A DNA stretch of 64,000 bases from Collinsella sp. TF08-11AT (GTDB lineage Bacteria; Actinomycetota; Coriobacteriia; Coriobacteriales; Coriobacteriaceae), in the NCBI RefSeq assembly GCF_003437035.1, contig NZ_QSRL01000005.1:250-64249 (forward strand), given 5' to 3'. Under the pieces are notes generated by a model, which ran no database searches, was not told the origin of the DNA, and saw nothing but the letters and a program-made list of their open reading frames with translations. Of this stretch, positions 27,096-35,394 are shown one piece after another. A program made the translations under genes and the position numbers. How positions within the stretch are numbered: position 1 is the first letter of the stretch; every line of letters starts with the position of its first letter.

Positions 27096-27278
27096 CTACT
27101 CCTCTACAATCTCGACAAGGTGCTTGACCTTGAAGATCATGCCGCGGACGGACTCGTTGTCAGCAATCTCGCGAACCTCGCGGATCCTGTGGAGACCGAG
27201 GGCACGGACAGTACGGACCTGGTCCTGCTTGCAACCGTTGGTGCTGCGGACCTGCTTGATCTTGATGGTGTCAGCCAT
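27096..27278 (-). CDS. rpmD: Ribosomal protein L30
   Basis: L30 (60 residues), the short bacterial form, shows IKQVRSTNGCKQDQVRTVRALGL, HRIREVRE and NESVRGMIFKVKHLVEIVEE. Present in most Actinobacteria and Firmicutes between rpsE and rplO, as here. Confidence 0.96.
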   Translation of the reverse strand: MADTIKIKQVRSTNGCKQDQVRTVRALGLHRIREVREIADNESVRGMIFKVKHLVEIVEE

Positions 27279-27280
27279 GC

Positions 27281-27805
27281 TTAGTTCTCCTTACCGACGA
27301 ACATCTCGGAGACCGTCAGGCCACGGCGAGCCGCGACGTCCTCAGGGCTGGAGAGCTCCTTGAGGCCCTCGACGGCAGCCTTGATGATGTTGAGGCCGTT
27401 GTCGGTACCGAGGGACTTGGACAGGACGTTCTTGATGCCAGCAAGCTCGAAGAGGGGACGCACAGCGCCGCCGGCGATAACGCCGGTACCCTCGACAGCG
27501 GGCTTGATGATGATGCGGCCGGCACCAAAGTGACCGAGAACCTCGTGCGGAATGGTGCCCTGATCGGTCACCGGCACGTGGAACATGTTCTTCTTGGCAT
27601 CGAGAGATGCCTTGGAGATGGCCATGGGCACCTCAGCGGACTTGCCCATGCCAACGCCGACGTTGCCCTTGCCGTCGCCAACGACGACGAGAGCGACGAG
27701 GCTCATGCGACGACCACCCTTGACGGTCTTCGACACGCGGTTGATGTAAACGACGCGCTCCTCGAACTCGGAGGCCTCGCGCTGCTGCTTCTGATTACGA
27801 GCCAT
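27281..27805 (-). CDS. rpsE: Ribosomal protein S5
   Basis: S5 (174 residues) acts in translational accuracy. Seen are the double-stranded-RNA-like N-domain with [33 protein letters not shown], and the C-terminal domain [19 protein letters not shown]. Stop and the downstream rpmD start are two bases apart. Confidence 0.97.
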   Translation of the reverse strand: MARNQKQQREASEFEERVVYINRVSKTVKGGRRMSLVALVVVGDGKGNVGVGMGKSAEVPMAISKASLDAKKNMFHVPVTDQGTIPHEVLGHFGAGRIIIKPAVEGTGVIAGGAVRPLFELAGIKNVLSKSLGTDNGLNIIKAAVEGLKELSSPEDVAARRGLTVSEMFVGKEN

Positions 27806-27819
27806 GTGCTACATACCTC

Positions 27820-28188
27820 CTAGAACTCGAGACCGGCGGCACGAGCACCGTCGGCGAGGGCCTTGACGCGGCCATGGTAGATACGGCCACCGCGATCGAA
27901 GGCGACCTTGGTGATGCCGGCCTCGATGGCGCGCTTGCCAACGAGCTGACCGACCTTCTCCGCAGCCTCCTTGTTCGAGGTGTGGGTGCCCTTGAACTCG
28001 GCCTCGAGGGTCGAGGCGGAGACGAGCGTCAGGCTGGAGCCCTTGCTGTCGTCGATGATCTGGGCATAGATGTTGGCGTTAGTACGGGTCACGCGAAGAC
28101 GCGGACGCTCGGAGGTACCCGAGACCTTGCCGCGAACACGACGCTGACGACGCTTGAGGCCTTCCAGCTTCGCCTTATGCTTGTTCAT
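27820..28188 (-). CDS. rplR: Ribosomal protein L18
   Basis: L18 (122 residues) binds 5S rRNA. The Lys/Arg-rich N-terminus is followed by [20 protein letters not shown], the [23 protein letters not shown] block and [18 protein letters not shown] at the end. Confidence 0.97.
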   Translation of the reverse strand: MNKHKAKLEGLKRRQRRVRGKVSGTSERPRLRVTRTNANIYAQIIDDSKGSSLTLVSASTLEAEFKGTHTSNKEAAEKVGQLVGKRAIEAGITKVAFDRGGRIYHGRVKALADGARAAGLEF

Positions 28189-28263
28189 ACGTAAACTCCT
28201 AAAAAGGTTGATCTTGCCAGCACCTGACGGGGTGCTGGTCTTATGCGAGTGAGTCGGTTACGA

Positions 28264-28800
28264 CTACTTGGCGGCCTTACCCAGCTTGCGGCGGATGTGC
28301 TCACCAACGTAGTGGATACCCTTGCCCTTGTAAGGCTCGGGAGGACGATGGCCGCGGATCTCAGCGGCGATCTGACCGACCTGCTGCTTGTTGATACCCT
28401 TGACGTTCACGTGGGTGTTGTCGGGAACCTCGAAGGTGATGCCCTCGGGAGCCTCGACGATCACGGGGTGCGAGAAGCCCAGGGAGAACTCGAGGTTCTT
28501 GCCCTTCTGCTGCACGCGGTAACCGACGCCGGCGAGCTCGAGCTTCTTCTCGAAGCCCTCGGAAACGCCAACAACCATGTTGTGGATGAGGGCGCGGGTG
28601 AGGCCGTGGCGGGCACGGGTCTCACGCTCGTCGTCGGGACGGGAAACGGTGAGGACGTTGTCCTCGACGTTGATAGCGAGCTTCTCAAAGACATCGAGCT
28701 CGAGCTGGCCCTTGGGGCCCTTGACGACAACGTTGTTGCCGTTGACTGCCACTTCGACTCCGGCGGGAATCTGGACAGGCTTATTACCGATACGAGACAC
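28264..28800 (-). CDS. rplF: Ribosomal protein L6
   Basis: L6 (178 residues) has two repeated domains and lies near the factor-binding site. Features are [17 protein letters not shown], the [21 protein letters not shown] segment, and the C-terminal signature [19 protein letters not shown] with a basic tail. Confidence 0.97.
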   Translation of the reverse strand: MSRIGNKPVQIPAGVEVAVNGNNVVVKGPKGQLELDVFEKLAINVEDNVLTVSRPDDERETRARHGLTRALIHNMVVGVSEGFEKKLELAGVGYRVQQKGKNLEFSLGFSHPVIVEAPEGITFEVPDNTHVNVKGINKQQVGQIAAEIRGHRPPEPYKGKGIHYVGEHIRRKLGKAAK

Positions 28801-28833
28801 GGTGATCTCCTTTCCTTCTACCTACCGAGCGAA

Positions 28834-29232
28834 TTACCAGACGTAAGCGATGATCTCGCCGCCGACGTTGTGCTTGCGAGCATCGCGGTCGGTCATGACG
28901 CCATGGCTGGTGGAAATAATGGCGGTACCAAGGCCACCGCGGACGCGGGGCATGTCGGCAACGCCGGTGTACTTACGCAGGCCCGGCTTGGAAATGCGGC
29001 GGATGCCGTTGATGACCTTAGCCTTCTTGGGACCATACTTAAGCGTGATGTGCAGAGTCTTCTGGGGAACGGTGTCCTCGACATCGTAGCCCTCGATGTA
29101 GCCCTCCTCGTGCAGAACACGAGCGATCTCGACGAGCTTCTTGCTGCTCGGCATGGAGACCGTGGCCTTGTTCACAGAGTTAGCGTTACGGATGCGCGTA
29201 AGCATATCTGCGATCGGGTCTGTAAGGTTCAT
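28834..29232 (-). CDS. rpsH: Ribosomal protein S8
   Basis: S8 (132 residues) is a 16S rRNA-binding protein and the classical spc-operon regulator. [31 protein letters not shown] segment and [19 protein letters not shown] are seen. No S8-binding leader hairpin was recognised near rplE. Confidence 0.97.
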   Translation of the reverse strand: MNLTDPIADMLTRIRNANSVNKATVSMPSSKKLVEIARVLHEEGYIEGYDVEDTVPQKTLHITLKYGPKKAKVINGIRRISKPGLRKYTGVADMPRVRGGLGTAIISTSHGVMTDRDARKHNVGGEIIAYVW

Positions 29233-29351
29233 ACAGATTCTCCTTCGTTCTTGATGAACACGTGCTCTTGGTTCTTCGCCGCCCTTAACGGCAAAGCCTT
29301 TTTAGCGCGTTTTCCCTGTTCCAAACTGATGCTTGAAACGCTGGTAGTGAC

Positions 29352-29537
29352 TTACCAGCTGGCCTTCTTAACGCCGGGAAGCTCGCCCTTGAGTGCAAGC
29401 TCGCGGAAGCAGACACGGCACAGGCCGAACTTGCGGTACACAGAGTGCGGACGGCCGCAGCGCTGGCAGCGCGTGTACTCACGAGTAGAGAACTTCTGCT
29501 TGCGATTGCACTTGACGATCATCGATGTCTTAGCCAC
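29352..29537 (-). CDS. rpsZ: Ribosomal protein S14 type Z
   Basis: This 61-residue short S14 has the zinc finger C-x2-C...C-x2-C ([21 protein letters not shown]), the type found in Gram-positive bacteria. [16 protein letters not shown] opens the protein. It lies between rplE and rpsH as usual, though with a gap of about 120 bases before rpsH. Confidence 0.97.
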   Translation of the reverse strand: MAKTSMIVKCNRKQKFSTREYTRCQRCGRPHSVYRKFGLCRVCFRELALKGELPGVKKASW

Positions 29538-29616
29538 TTATATCCTCCTCACATAGAGTATTGTTCGCCCCAAGCGCCGCCCCCTTGTGGGAACGGCGCT
29601 TATAGGGCAGGTGAAC

Positions 29617-30174
29617 CTATTTCTTGAACGGGAAACCGAAGGCGTCCAGAAGGGCCTTGGCCTCCTCATCGGTGTTGGCGGTGGTCACGAAAGTGATGTC
29701 CATACCACGCTGGTGATCGACGGAGTCGAAGTCGATCTCGGGGAAGATGAGCTGCTCGGTAACGCCCATGGAGAAGTTACCACGGCCGTCGAAGCTCTTG
29801 GCGGAGATGCCACGGAAGTCGCGGATACGGGGGATCGCGACGGAGGTCAGACGATCGAAGAACTCCCACATACGGTCGCCACGCAGGGTAACCTTGCAGC
29901 CGATCGGCATACCGGCGCGCAGGCGGAAGGTAGCGATGGACTTGCGGGCACGGGTGATCATCGGCTGCTGGCCGGTGATGGCGCGCAGGTCGCGCACGGC
30001 ACCGTCGATGGCCTTGGAATCGGTAGCGGCCTCGCCGACACCCATGTTCACGACGATCTTCTCAAACTTGGGGATCATCATGACGTTCTCGTACTGGAAC
30101 TTGTCCTGAAGCTGCTGCTTGACCTCGTTATTGTACTTGGTCTTCAGACGCGGCACATACTTCTCTTCTGCCAT
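29617..30174 (-). CDS. rplE: Ribosomal protein L5
   Basis: L5 (185 residues) binds 5S r[53 protein letters not shown] and [23 protein letters not shown] are seen. It is normally preceded by rplN and rplX. Here the upstream 311 bases are non-coding and then an unrelated xdhC gene ends in the same direction, so L5 starts the block and must rely on its own promoter or on read-through. Confidence 0.97.
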   Translation of the reverse strand: MAEEKYVPRLKTKYNNEVKQQLQDKFQYENVMMIPKFEKIVVNMGVGEAATDSKAIDGAVRDLRAITGQQPMITRARKSIATFRLRAGMPIGCKVTLRGDRMWEFFDRLTSVAIPRIRDFRGISAKSFDGRGNFSMGVTEQLIFPEIDFDSVDHQRGMDITFVTTANTDEEAKALLDAFGFPFKK

Positions 30175-30485
30175 TGTTCACTCCTTCTTGGGGTTTTAAG
30201 CACGGGGCGTGGCCACGATGGGTTGTCCTCGTGCCTCCTGGCTGCATCCGCGCCGCTCATGGCATTTCGCGGTTTGGACTCGACGCAGCAGGAGCCGACA
30301 AAACAATCGGTACTATACGCGCATCGGGAGCGTATTTCCAGAAAAACCTCGTCTGCCTGCACAACTCCACAACTCCCCCGCACAAATGGGTCCCAACAAG
30401 CAGTTGCGGTGAAATAGGGACTGTTGGGCGGCCTAACAGGCTTAAACAATCCGTATTTCACCGCAACTTATTGGTGGGGATGCGA
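30175..30485. other. Leader of the rplE block plus palindromic element
   Basis: No gene and no trace of rplX or rplN is seen here. On the minus strand it holds a -10-like TATAGT (30313-30318) without an obvious -35, about 140 bases before the L5 start, and a 67-base inverted repeat (30402-30468) just beyond the xdhC stop. Confidence 0.55.
30402..30468. repeat. Palindromic element with 15-bp perfect arms
   Basis: AGTTGCGGTGAAATA (30402-30416) is exactly repeated in inverse at 30454-30468. The 37-base interior holds a second small stem (CTGTTGGG with CCTAACAG). It may end transcription of xdhC on the minus strand, but no T-run follows either arm; a REP- or MITE-like unit is the alternative. 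Confidence 0.6.
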
Positions 30486-31529
30486 TTAGCGCTTGCGGGG
30501 GACGAGCTTGGTGCGGCGCAGGTGGATCATTTCGGCGGCTATGGAGATGGCGATTTCCTCGGGGTCCTCGGCCTCGATGGCGACACCGATCGGCAGGTGC
30601 AGCTCGTCGATTTGCTCCTGCGTAAAGCCCTCCTGCTCCAAGCGGGCGCACACAAAGGCCGTCTTGCGGCGCGAGCCCAAGCAGCCCAGATAGGCGGGTT
30701 TGGCGCGCATGGCCTGAATCACCACGTCGATATCGGACTTGTGACCCGCCGTGGCGACGACCACCAGGTCGCGCGGGCCGATGGGACACAGCTCGCTCAG
30801 GTTCTTATAATCGACCAGACGACGGTCGTAGACGCCGGGCACCCATTCGGGGGTCAACGTGCCGGGGCGGTCGTCGCAAGCCACGACGGCAAAGCCCGCC
30901 GCCGTGAGCACCCGCGCCGTCGCAGCGCCCACGTGGCCGCAGCCAAAGATATAGGTCAGGCCCTCGGGGCAGAGCGTCTCGATGTGCGCCGGGGGAATCT
31001 CGGAGGCGGCGTTGGTGTAGGTGACCTTACTCCCCTCCTCCACCAGCGAAAGCTCGGGGCAGCCGGCAATGGTATGGCGCGATGTCTCGCCATGGTACTC
31101 AACCACATCGCCCTCGAGCGCGCTCGCGATAAACGGCTCAAAGTCGATGACGAAGTCGCCGATGCGCCGATAGGCCAAGACGTCGGCAACCGACTGGAAC
31201 AACGGTGCCTGATTCGCATCCAAATGCAGGTAGCACAGGCAGATGGCTCCGCCGCAGATCATGCCGGTATCGGAGTTCTCGCCGCCCATGGTGTAGCGGA
31301 CCAGACGCGACTGTCCCGCGCTCAGGAGCTCGCGCGCCTCATCCAGCGCAAAGAGCTCAATCTTGCCGCCGCCGATAGTGCCCGCCTGGCTGCCATCGGC
31401 AAAGACGGCCATCCAGGCGCCCACACCGCGCGGGGACGACCCCGCCGTACCGGCCACGACCACCAGCTCGCACGTCTCGCCAGCACGCAGGGCGGCAAGC
31501 GCCGCATTCACAACATCGAGCTTTTCCAT
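30486..31529 (-). CDS. xdhC: XdhC/CoxI family molybdenum-enzyme maturation protein
   Basis: This 347-residue protein has the XdhC_CoxI N-terminal domain (VVVAGTAGSSPRGVGAWMAV, GTIGGGKIE) and a C-terminal Rossmann domain (YIFGCGHVGAATARVL, VATAGHKSD, YLGCLGSRRK). XdhC-type proteins bind molybdenum cofactor and load it, often after sulfuration, into xanthine-dehydrogenase-type enzymes. It follows yqeB by nine bases on the minus strand. Together they are accessory to the molybdenum hydroxylase at 46041-48818. Confidence 0.88.
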   Translation of the reverse strand: MEKLDVVNAALAALRAGETCELVVVAGTAGSSPRGVGAWMAVFADGSQAGTIGGGKIELFALDEARELLSAGQSRLVRYTMGGENSDTGMICGGAICLCYLHLDANQAPLFQSVADVLAYRRIGDFVIDFEPFIASALEGDVVEYHGETSRHTIAGCPELSLVEEGSKVTYTNAASEIPPAHIETLCPEGLTYIFGCGHVGAATARVLTAAGFAVVACDDRPGTLTPEWVPGVYDRRLVDYKNLSELCPIGPRDLVVVATAGHKSDIDVVIQAMRAKPAYLGCLGSRRKTAFVCARLEQEGFTQEQIDELHLPIGVAIEAEDPEEIAISIAAEMIHLRRTKLVPRKR

Positions 31530-31538
31530 TGCCGCCTT

Positions 31539-32333
31539 CTATCCTCTAAAGACATCGGTGAGCATAGCGAGTGCCTCGAGCACGCCGCCGCCGACCGACG
31601 TCGCTTTGTCCGAAATGTAGTTGATATAGCTGGCATCGCCGCGCGGGTCGACATCGGCGCATTTAAAGCCCTCAGTCACCTGCACGCCGTTCGCCAAAAG
31701 CCCGCGCAGACAGCCATCGATCTGCGTGCACATGGGCGTATCGCCCGCGTAGCCAATCACGTCTCCGGCGCTCACGATGTCGCCGATTGCGCGGTCGGAC
31801 CGAAACACGCCGGCGGCGGGGCTGTGGATAACACGTTCCTTGCCATAGCCGGCGATAATGCCCGGCACGCCCGTGTTGGGCTGGGGCGAACCTTGGGTAA
31901 TGACACGGCCGAGAAAATGCCCGCGCATGGTCTCGACCACGGCGTCGCAGTCAACCGGCGCGGTAAAGCCCGGCCCCACAGCGATGACGGCAGGCGCCAT
32001 GTCGCGCGTGGTGCCCAAGTTGCGCTTAGCCAAAATCGCGTCGACCACAGCCGCGGGTTTCAGCTCGCCGAGCATCTTGGCCTGAGGGTCCACCACAACG
32101 GCGACGTCTCCAGCCTCGGTAATCTCAAGCGCCTCAGCCGGCGTCCGTGCCAAGCGAGCGCGAATGCCTTCGACCTCGACCTCGCCCAGGCGAATGGCCT
32201 CGCAAAAACAGATTGTGCGGCGGATGCACGTGGGAACCGCGATATCGGCCATAACGACCGAAACGCCGGCGCGCACCAAGCGAGCGGCGACGCCCGTGGC
32301 GATATCGCCGGCGCCGCGAACATAAACGAGCAT
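31539..32333 (-). CDS. yqeB: Selenium-dependent molybdenum hydroxylase system protein YqeB
   Basis: This 264-residue protein has an N-terminal nucleotide-binding-like VYVRGAGDIATGVAARLVRAGV and the family's GPGFTAPVDCDAVVETMRGH and IDGCLRGLLANGVQV blocks, as in the EF2563/YqeB family. That family occurs with selenium-dependent molybdenum hydroxylases and is believed to help cofactor maturation. GGGAGG lies about ten bases before the ATG. Divergent from yqeC across a short gap of 102 bases, so the accessory genes probably share regulation. Confidence 0.88.
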   Translation of the reverse strand: MLVYVRGAGDIATGVAARLVRAGVSVVMADIAVPTCIRRTICFCEAIRLGEVEVEGIRARLARTPAEALEITEAGDVAVVVDPQAKMLGELKPAAVVDAILAKRNLGTTRDMAPAVIAVGPGFTAPVDCDAVVETMRGHFLGRVITQGSPQPNTGVPGIIAGYGKERVIHSPAAGVFRSDRAIGDIVSAGDVIGYAGDTPMCTQIDGCLRGLLANGVQVTEGFKCADVDPRGDASYINYISDKATSVGGGVLEALAMLTDVFRG

Positions 32334-32435
32334 TCCCGGGGTACCTCCCTGTGCTACGGTTTGAGCAGAGCAAAAGCGGTTCGGCCGCTACTCTGATGAT
32401 TATTTATTATCACAGTATTATACGGCGGTGAACAG

Positions 32436-33173
32436 ATGGAAACGGTTAGCGGCAATCTTGCCTCCGCGCTCAGGATCGAGCCGGGCATTACCGCGATTAT
32501 CGGCAGTGGCGGCAAGTCGACGCTGCTGAAGACGCTGGGTCTCGAGCTCATGCGCGCTGGCGGCCGCGTGCTCCTCTGTACCACCACGCACATGTTTCCC
32601 GTCGCCGGCGTGCCATGGGACGGGTCGAGCCGTCGCCTGGACGCCGCGCCTTGGAAGCCGGGGACCCTACATGTTCCCGGCTGCACCTGCGAGGCATGCG
32701 CGGGACTTGTCCGCGGAAGCATCTGCCAGACGGGTGTTTTGGACCCGGAGACAGGCAAGCTCTCCGCCCCCGCCGAGCCGCTCAACGAGCTGGCGCAGCG
32801 CTTTGACTATGTGTTGGCCGAGGCAGATGGCAGCAAGCGACTCCCGCTCAAGGCACATGCCGCCTGGGAGCCGGTAATTCCCGCCGCCGCGACAAACGTT
32901 GTCTGGGTCGTCGGCGCCTCGGGGCTGGGCAAGCCCGTCGCCGAGGTTGTCCACCGCCCCGAGCTCTTCTGCGAGCGCTGCGGCTGCGAGCCCACCGACG
33001 CTGCCACCCCAGAGCGCGTCGCCCAGGTGCTCAATGCCGAGCTGCAGATGCTGAACCTCAGCAATGCCCGTATCATGCTCAACCAAGCCGACACGCTTGC
33101 CGACCCAACAATGGCAGATCGCTTCGAGGCAGCCCTCAACCGCCCCCTCATCGCCACCAGCCTCCAGGGGTAG
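32436..33173 (+). CDS. yqeC: Selenium-dependent hydroxylase accessory protein YqeC
   Basis: This 245-residue P-loop protein has IIGSGGKSTLL at residues 21-31 and a LAEADGSKRLPLKAH segment, both characteristic of YqeC, a marker gene of selenium-dependent molybdenum hydroxylase loci. Two cysteine groups (GCTCEACAG near 82-90 and FCERCGC near 177-183) could bind metal or react with selenide; that is inference. It is the only gene of the left half transcribed on the plus strand. A TATTAT near 32416-32421 may be its -10. Confidence 0.87.
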   Translation: METVSGNLASALRIEPGITAIIGSGGKSTLLKTLGLELMRAGGRVLLCTTTHMFPVAGVPWDGSSRRLDAAPWKPGTLHVPGCTCEACAGLVRGSICQTGVLDPETGKLSAPAEPLNELAQRFDYVLAEADGSKRLPLKAHAAWEPVIPAAATNVVWVVGASGLGKPVAEVVHRPELFCERCGCEPTDAATPERVAQVLNAELQMLNLSNARIMLNQADTLADPTMADRFEAALNRPLIATSLQG

Positions 33174-33239
33174 CAAATTTGGGACGGGGCTCTTTTTGCT
33201 ACCCCGTCCCAAAAAATCATCTCCCAAATTAGCTACCCC
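33167..33239. terminator. Nested bidirectional terminator between yqeC and hydantoinase
   Basis: An inner perfect 12-bp stem (33178-33189 with 33202-33213) lies inside an outer 18-bp stem (33167-33184 with 33222-33239, one mismatch). The arms overlap by seven bases, so the two stems are alternatives. AAAAAA/TTTTTT flanks fit termination on both strands for convergent genes. Confidence 0.7.
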
Positions 33240-33252
33240 GGCGGTCTTCCCG

Positions 33253-34620
33253 TTAGCGGGGCACGTAGCGGCCGGGCTGAGCTCCGGTTGGCTCGCCGTC
33301 GCGTGCCGCCAGCACGCCGTTGACGTAAACAGCCTTGGCGCGGCCATGTGCCTCAAAACCCTCGAGTGGCGTGTAGTCCACAGCCTGATGCTGCGTCGCG
33401 GCGCTGATTGTCCAGCGCGCCTTGGGATCCCACACGCACACGTCGGCATCGGAGCCCTCCGCAAGACAGCCCTTGCGCGGGTACATCCCAAACACGCGCG
33501 CCGGGTTCTCGCTCATCAAGCGGCACAGATCCTCGGGTCCCAGCTGTCCCTCAAAGCTCGTGGCAATCGCGACGGGACGATGCTCCACGCCGGGCCCGCC
33601 GTTGGGAATCGCGCGGAAGTCATCGCGCCCGCGGTCCTTTTGCCCGTGCAGATTAAAGCTGCAGTGGTCGGTCGCAATCGTATCGATCTCGCCGGCCACA
33701 AGCGCCTCGCGCAAAGCCGCACGGTCGCCGGCATGGCGCAGCGGCGGACTCATCACATACTTGGCACCCGCAAAGCCGTCCTCGCCCTGCTCCAAGTAGC
33801 AAGTATCGTCGAGCATCAGATACTGAGGACAAGTCTCGACATAGATGTTCTTCTGCCCGCGCGCTTTAGCAGCGCGAATGGCCTCGAGCCCCAGCTTGGT
33901 CGAAAGGTGCACCACGTTGACCGGAGCGTCCCCGGCCAAGTGCGCCAGATACAGCAGGCGGCTCACGGCCTCGGCCTCACACACGTCTGGACGGCTGAGC
34001 GCATGGCCCTCGGGCCCGTGGATACCCTGCTCAAACACGCGCTTCTGCAGCGCGTTGACCAACGTGCCGTTCTCGCAATGCACGCACAGGATACCGCCCA
34101 CGCGCTTGAGCTCCTCCAGCACCTCGAGCGTCTCGGCATCGTCCAGGCGCAGATGGTCGTAGGCAAAGTAGGTCTTAAACGACGACACGCCCGCCTCGCG
34201 CATGGCCGAAAGATCGGCGCGGTTGCGCTCATTCCACTCGGCAAGCGCCATATGGAAGGCATAGTTGGCGGTGCAGGTGCCGTCGGCGCGATGATGCCAC
34301 TCGACCAAGGCATCGGGCATGGTCACGCCGCGATCGGCCGTCGCGTAGTCCACAATGGTCGTCGTGCCGCCGCAGGCAGCCGCGCGCGTGCCGGTCTCAA
34401 AGCTATCGGCTGTCCAATCCATGCCGGTCCAGCACTGCATGTGCGTGTGGCCGTCGATAAAGCCGGGAAACACCCAACAGTCGGTGGCGTCCTCGACGGT
34501 ATCGCCCTCGCCCGGCTCGATTGCCGCGGCAATCCGCACAATCTTGTCGCCCTCCATGGCAAGATCGGCGCGGCGAAGCCCCTGGGGCGTCACGAGTGCG
34601 CCGTTTTTGATGATGATCAT
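33253..34620 (-). CDS. hyuA: Dihydropyrimidinase/D-hydantoinase-type amidohydrolase
   Basis: This 455-residue cyclic amidohydrolase opens a cyclic ureide ring. Metal ligands are visible: GHTHMQ (His-x-His) near residue 58, the carboxylated Lys in SSFKTYFAY, His in VHCEN and VHLSTK, and Asp in ATDHCSF. E. coli's equivalent in the ygeW-ygfK region is hydA/ygeZ. In the purine pathway it probably opens a urate-derived ring product. AAGGAG precedes the ATG. It follows the mocA-like gene by nine bases. Confidence 0.88.
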   Translation of the reverse strand: MIIIKNGALVTPQGLRRADLAMEGDKIVRIAAAIEPGEGDTVEDATDCWVFPGFIDGHTHMQCWTGMDWTADSFETGTRAAACGGTTTIVDYATADRGVTMPDALVEWHHRADGTCTANYAFHMALAEWNERNRADLSAMREAGVSSFKTYFAYDHLRLDDAETLEVLEELKRVGGILCVHCENGTLVNALQKRVFEQGIHGPEGHALSRPDVCEAEAVSRLLYLAHLAGDAPVNVVHLSTKLGLEAIRAAKARGQKNIYVETCPQYLMLDDTCYLEQGEDGFAGAKYVMSPPLRHAGDRAALREALVAGEIDTIATDHCSFNLHGQKDRGRDDFRAIPNGGPGVEHRPVAIATSFEGQLGPEDLCRLMSENPARVFGMYPRKGCLAEGSDADVCVWDPKARWTISAATQHQAVDYTPLEGFEAHGRAKAVYVNGVLAARDGEPTGAQPGRYVPR

Positions 34621-34629
34621 AATTGCTCC

Positions 34630-35244
34630 TTATTGATTGATGCAGTTGGCCACGCGATCAAAATACGAGCAGGCGGCGATATGCTCCGTTATGCGTCGCT
34701 GTCCTTTGACGGTATCGACGTCCCACAGCTCGTAGGCACGCGCCTCGACCAGCACCACGTCGGCACGGTCCTTGAGGATCGAACCGCCGCCGTCCTTACC
34801 CTCAAGACACATAAGTGCATCGAACAGTTCCGCCGGAAAGATCACCGGGCTCGAAGGCTCACCGTTGCACGCAAGGCGCACCGGATGCTTGCGGCCACGC
34901 TCGTCAAATGCACGAACCATAGCCTCAAAAGAATCCGAACTCACGAGCGGCTGGTCGCCCGGCAAAAAGAGGCAGCCTTTCCAGTTGCGTTCGACTCCCC
35001 ACGAAAGCCCCGCACGGACGCTTTCGCTGCGCAGCTCGCCATCGTGCAGCACACACGGGCAATGCTTATCCTCGCAAATCCGAGCGACCTCGGGCCAACG
35101 CGTCGAAACCACAACGTCAAAGCCCCGGGGAACCGAATCAATGGTCCGGGCAATCAGCGGCTCGTCATAGATATCGGCGAGCATCTTGTTAGAGCCAAAT
35201 CGCTTGCCCTCGCCCGAAGCCATAATCACGCAACCAAGTTTCAT
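34630..35244 (-). CDS. mocA: MobA/MocA-like nucleotidyltransferase
   Basis: This 204-residue GT-A-fold NTP transferase opens with CVIMASGEGKRFGSNKM, the nucleotide-binding loop of MobA/MocA, and has LFLPGDQPLVSSDSF with the metal-binding Asp. MocA adds CMP to molybdopterin for xanthine-dehydrogenase-type enzymes; the E. coli homologue in this context is YgfJ. The ATG at 35244 has GGGAGG at seven bases, so a longer in-frame reading to 35295 is not used. Cofactor maturation for the hydroxylase is the likely role. Confidence 0.85.
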   Translation of the reverse strand: MKLGCVIMASGEGKRFGSNKMLADIYDEPLIARTIDSVPRGFDVVVSTRWPEVARICEDKHCPCVLHDGELRSESVRAGLSWGVERNWKGCLFLPGDQPLVSSDSFEAMVRAFDERGRKHPVRLACNGEPSSPVIFPAELFDALMCLEGKDGGGSILKDRADVVLVEARAYELWDVDTVKGQRRITEHIAACSYFDRVANCINQ

Positions 35245-35333
35245 GGCGATACCTCCCCTGAAACCATCGTACCCATAACTCGCGTCGCGGGGCATCTACA
35301 TCGAAAGCGCTTATCCCGCACGCCCACGATGCA

Positions 35334-35372
35334 AAAAGGGGCACCCCGCCGGTTGGCAGAGCGCCCCCTTTA
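35334..35372 (-). terminator. Likely intrinsic terminator of ygeW
   Basis: On the minus strand AAAGGGGGCGC pairs imperfectly with GGTGCCCCTTT and ends in TTTTT, shortly after the ygeW stop. Confidence 0.7.
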
Positions 35373-35394
35373 CATGGCTTACCTCAACCCAGCT

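Noticed and set aside
30144..30461. Remnant of rplX (L24) before rplE
   Set aside because: Translation of all three minus frames in the gap shows no L24-like residues.
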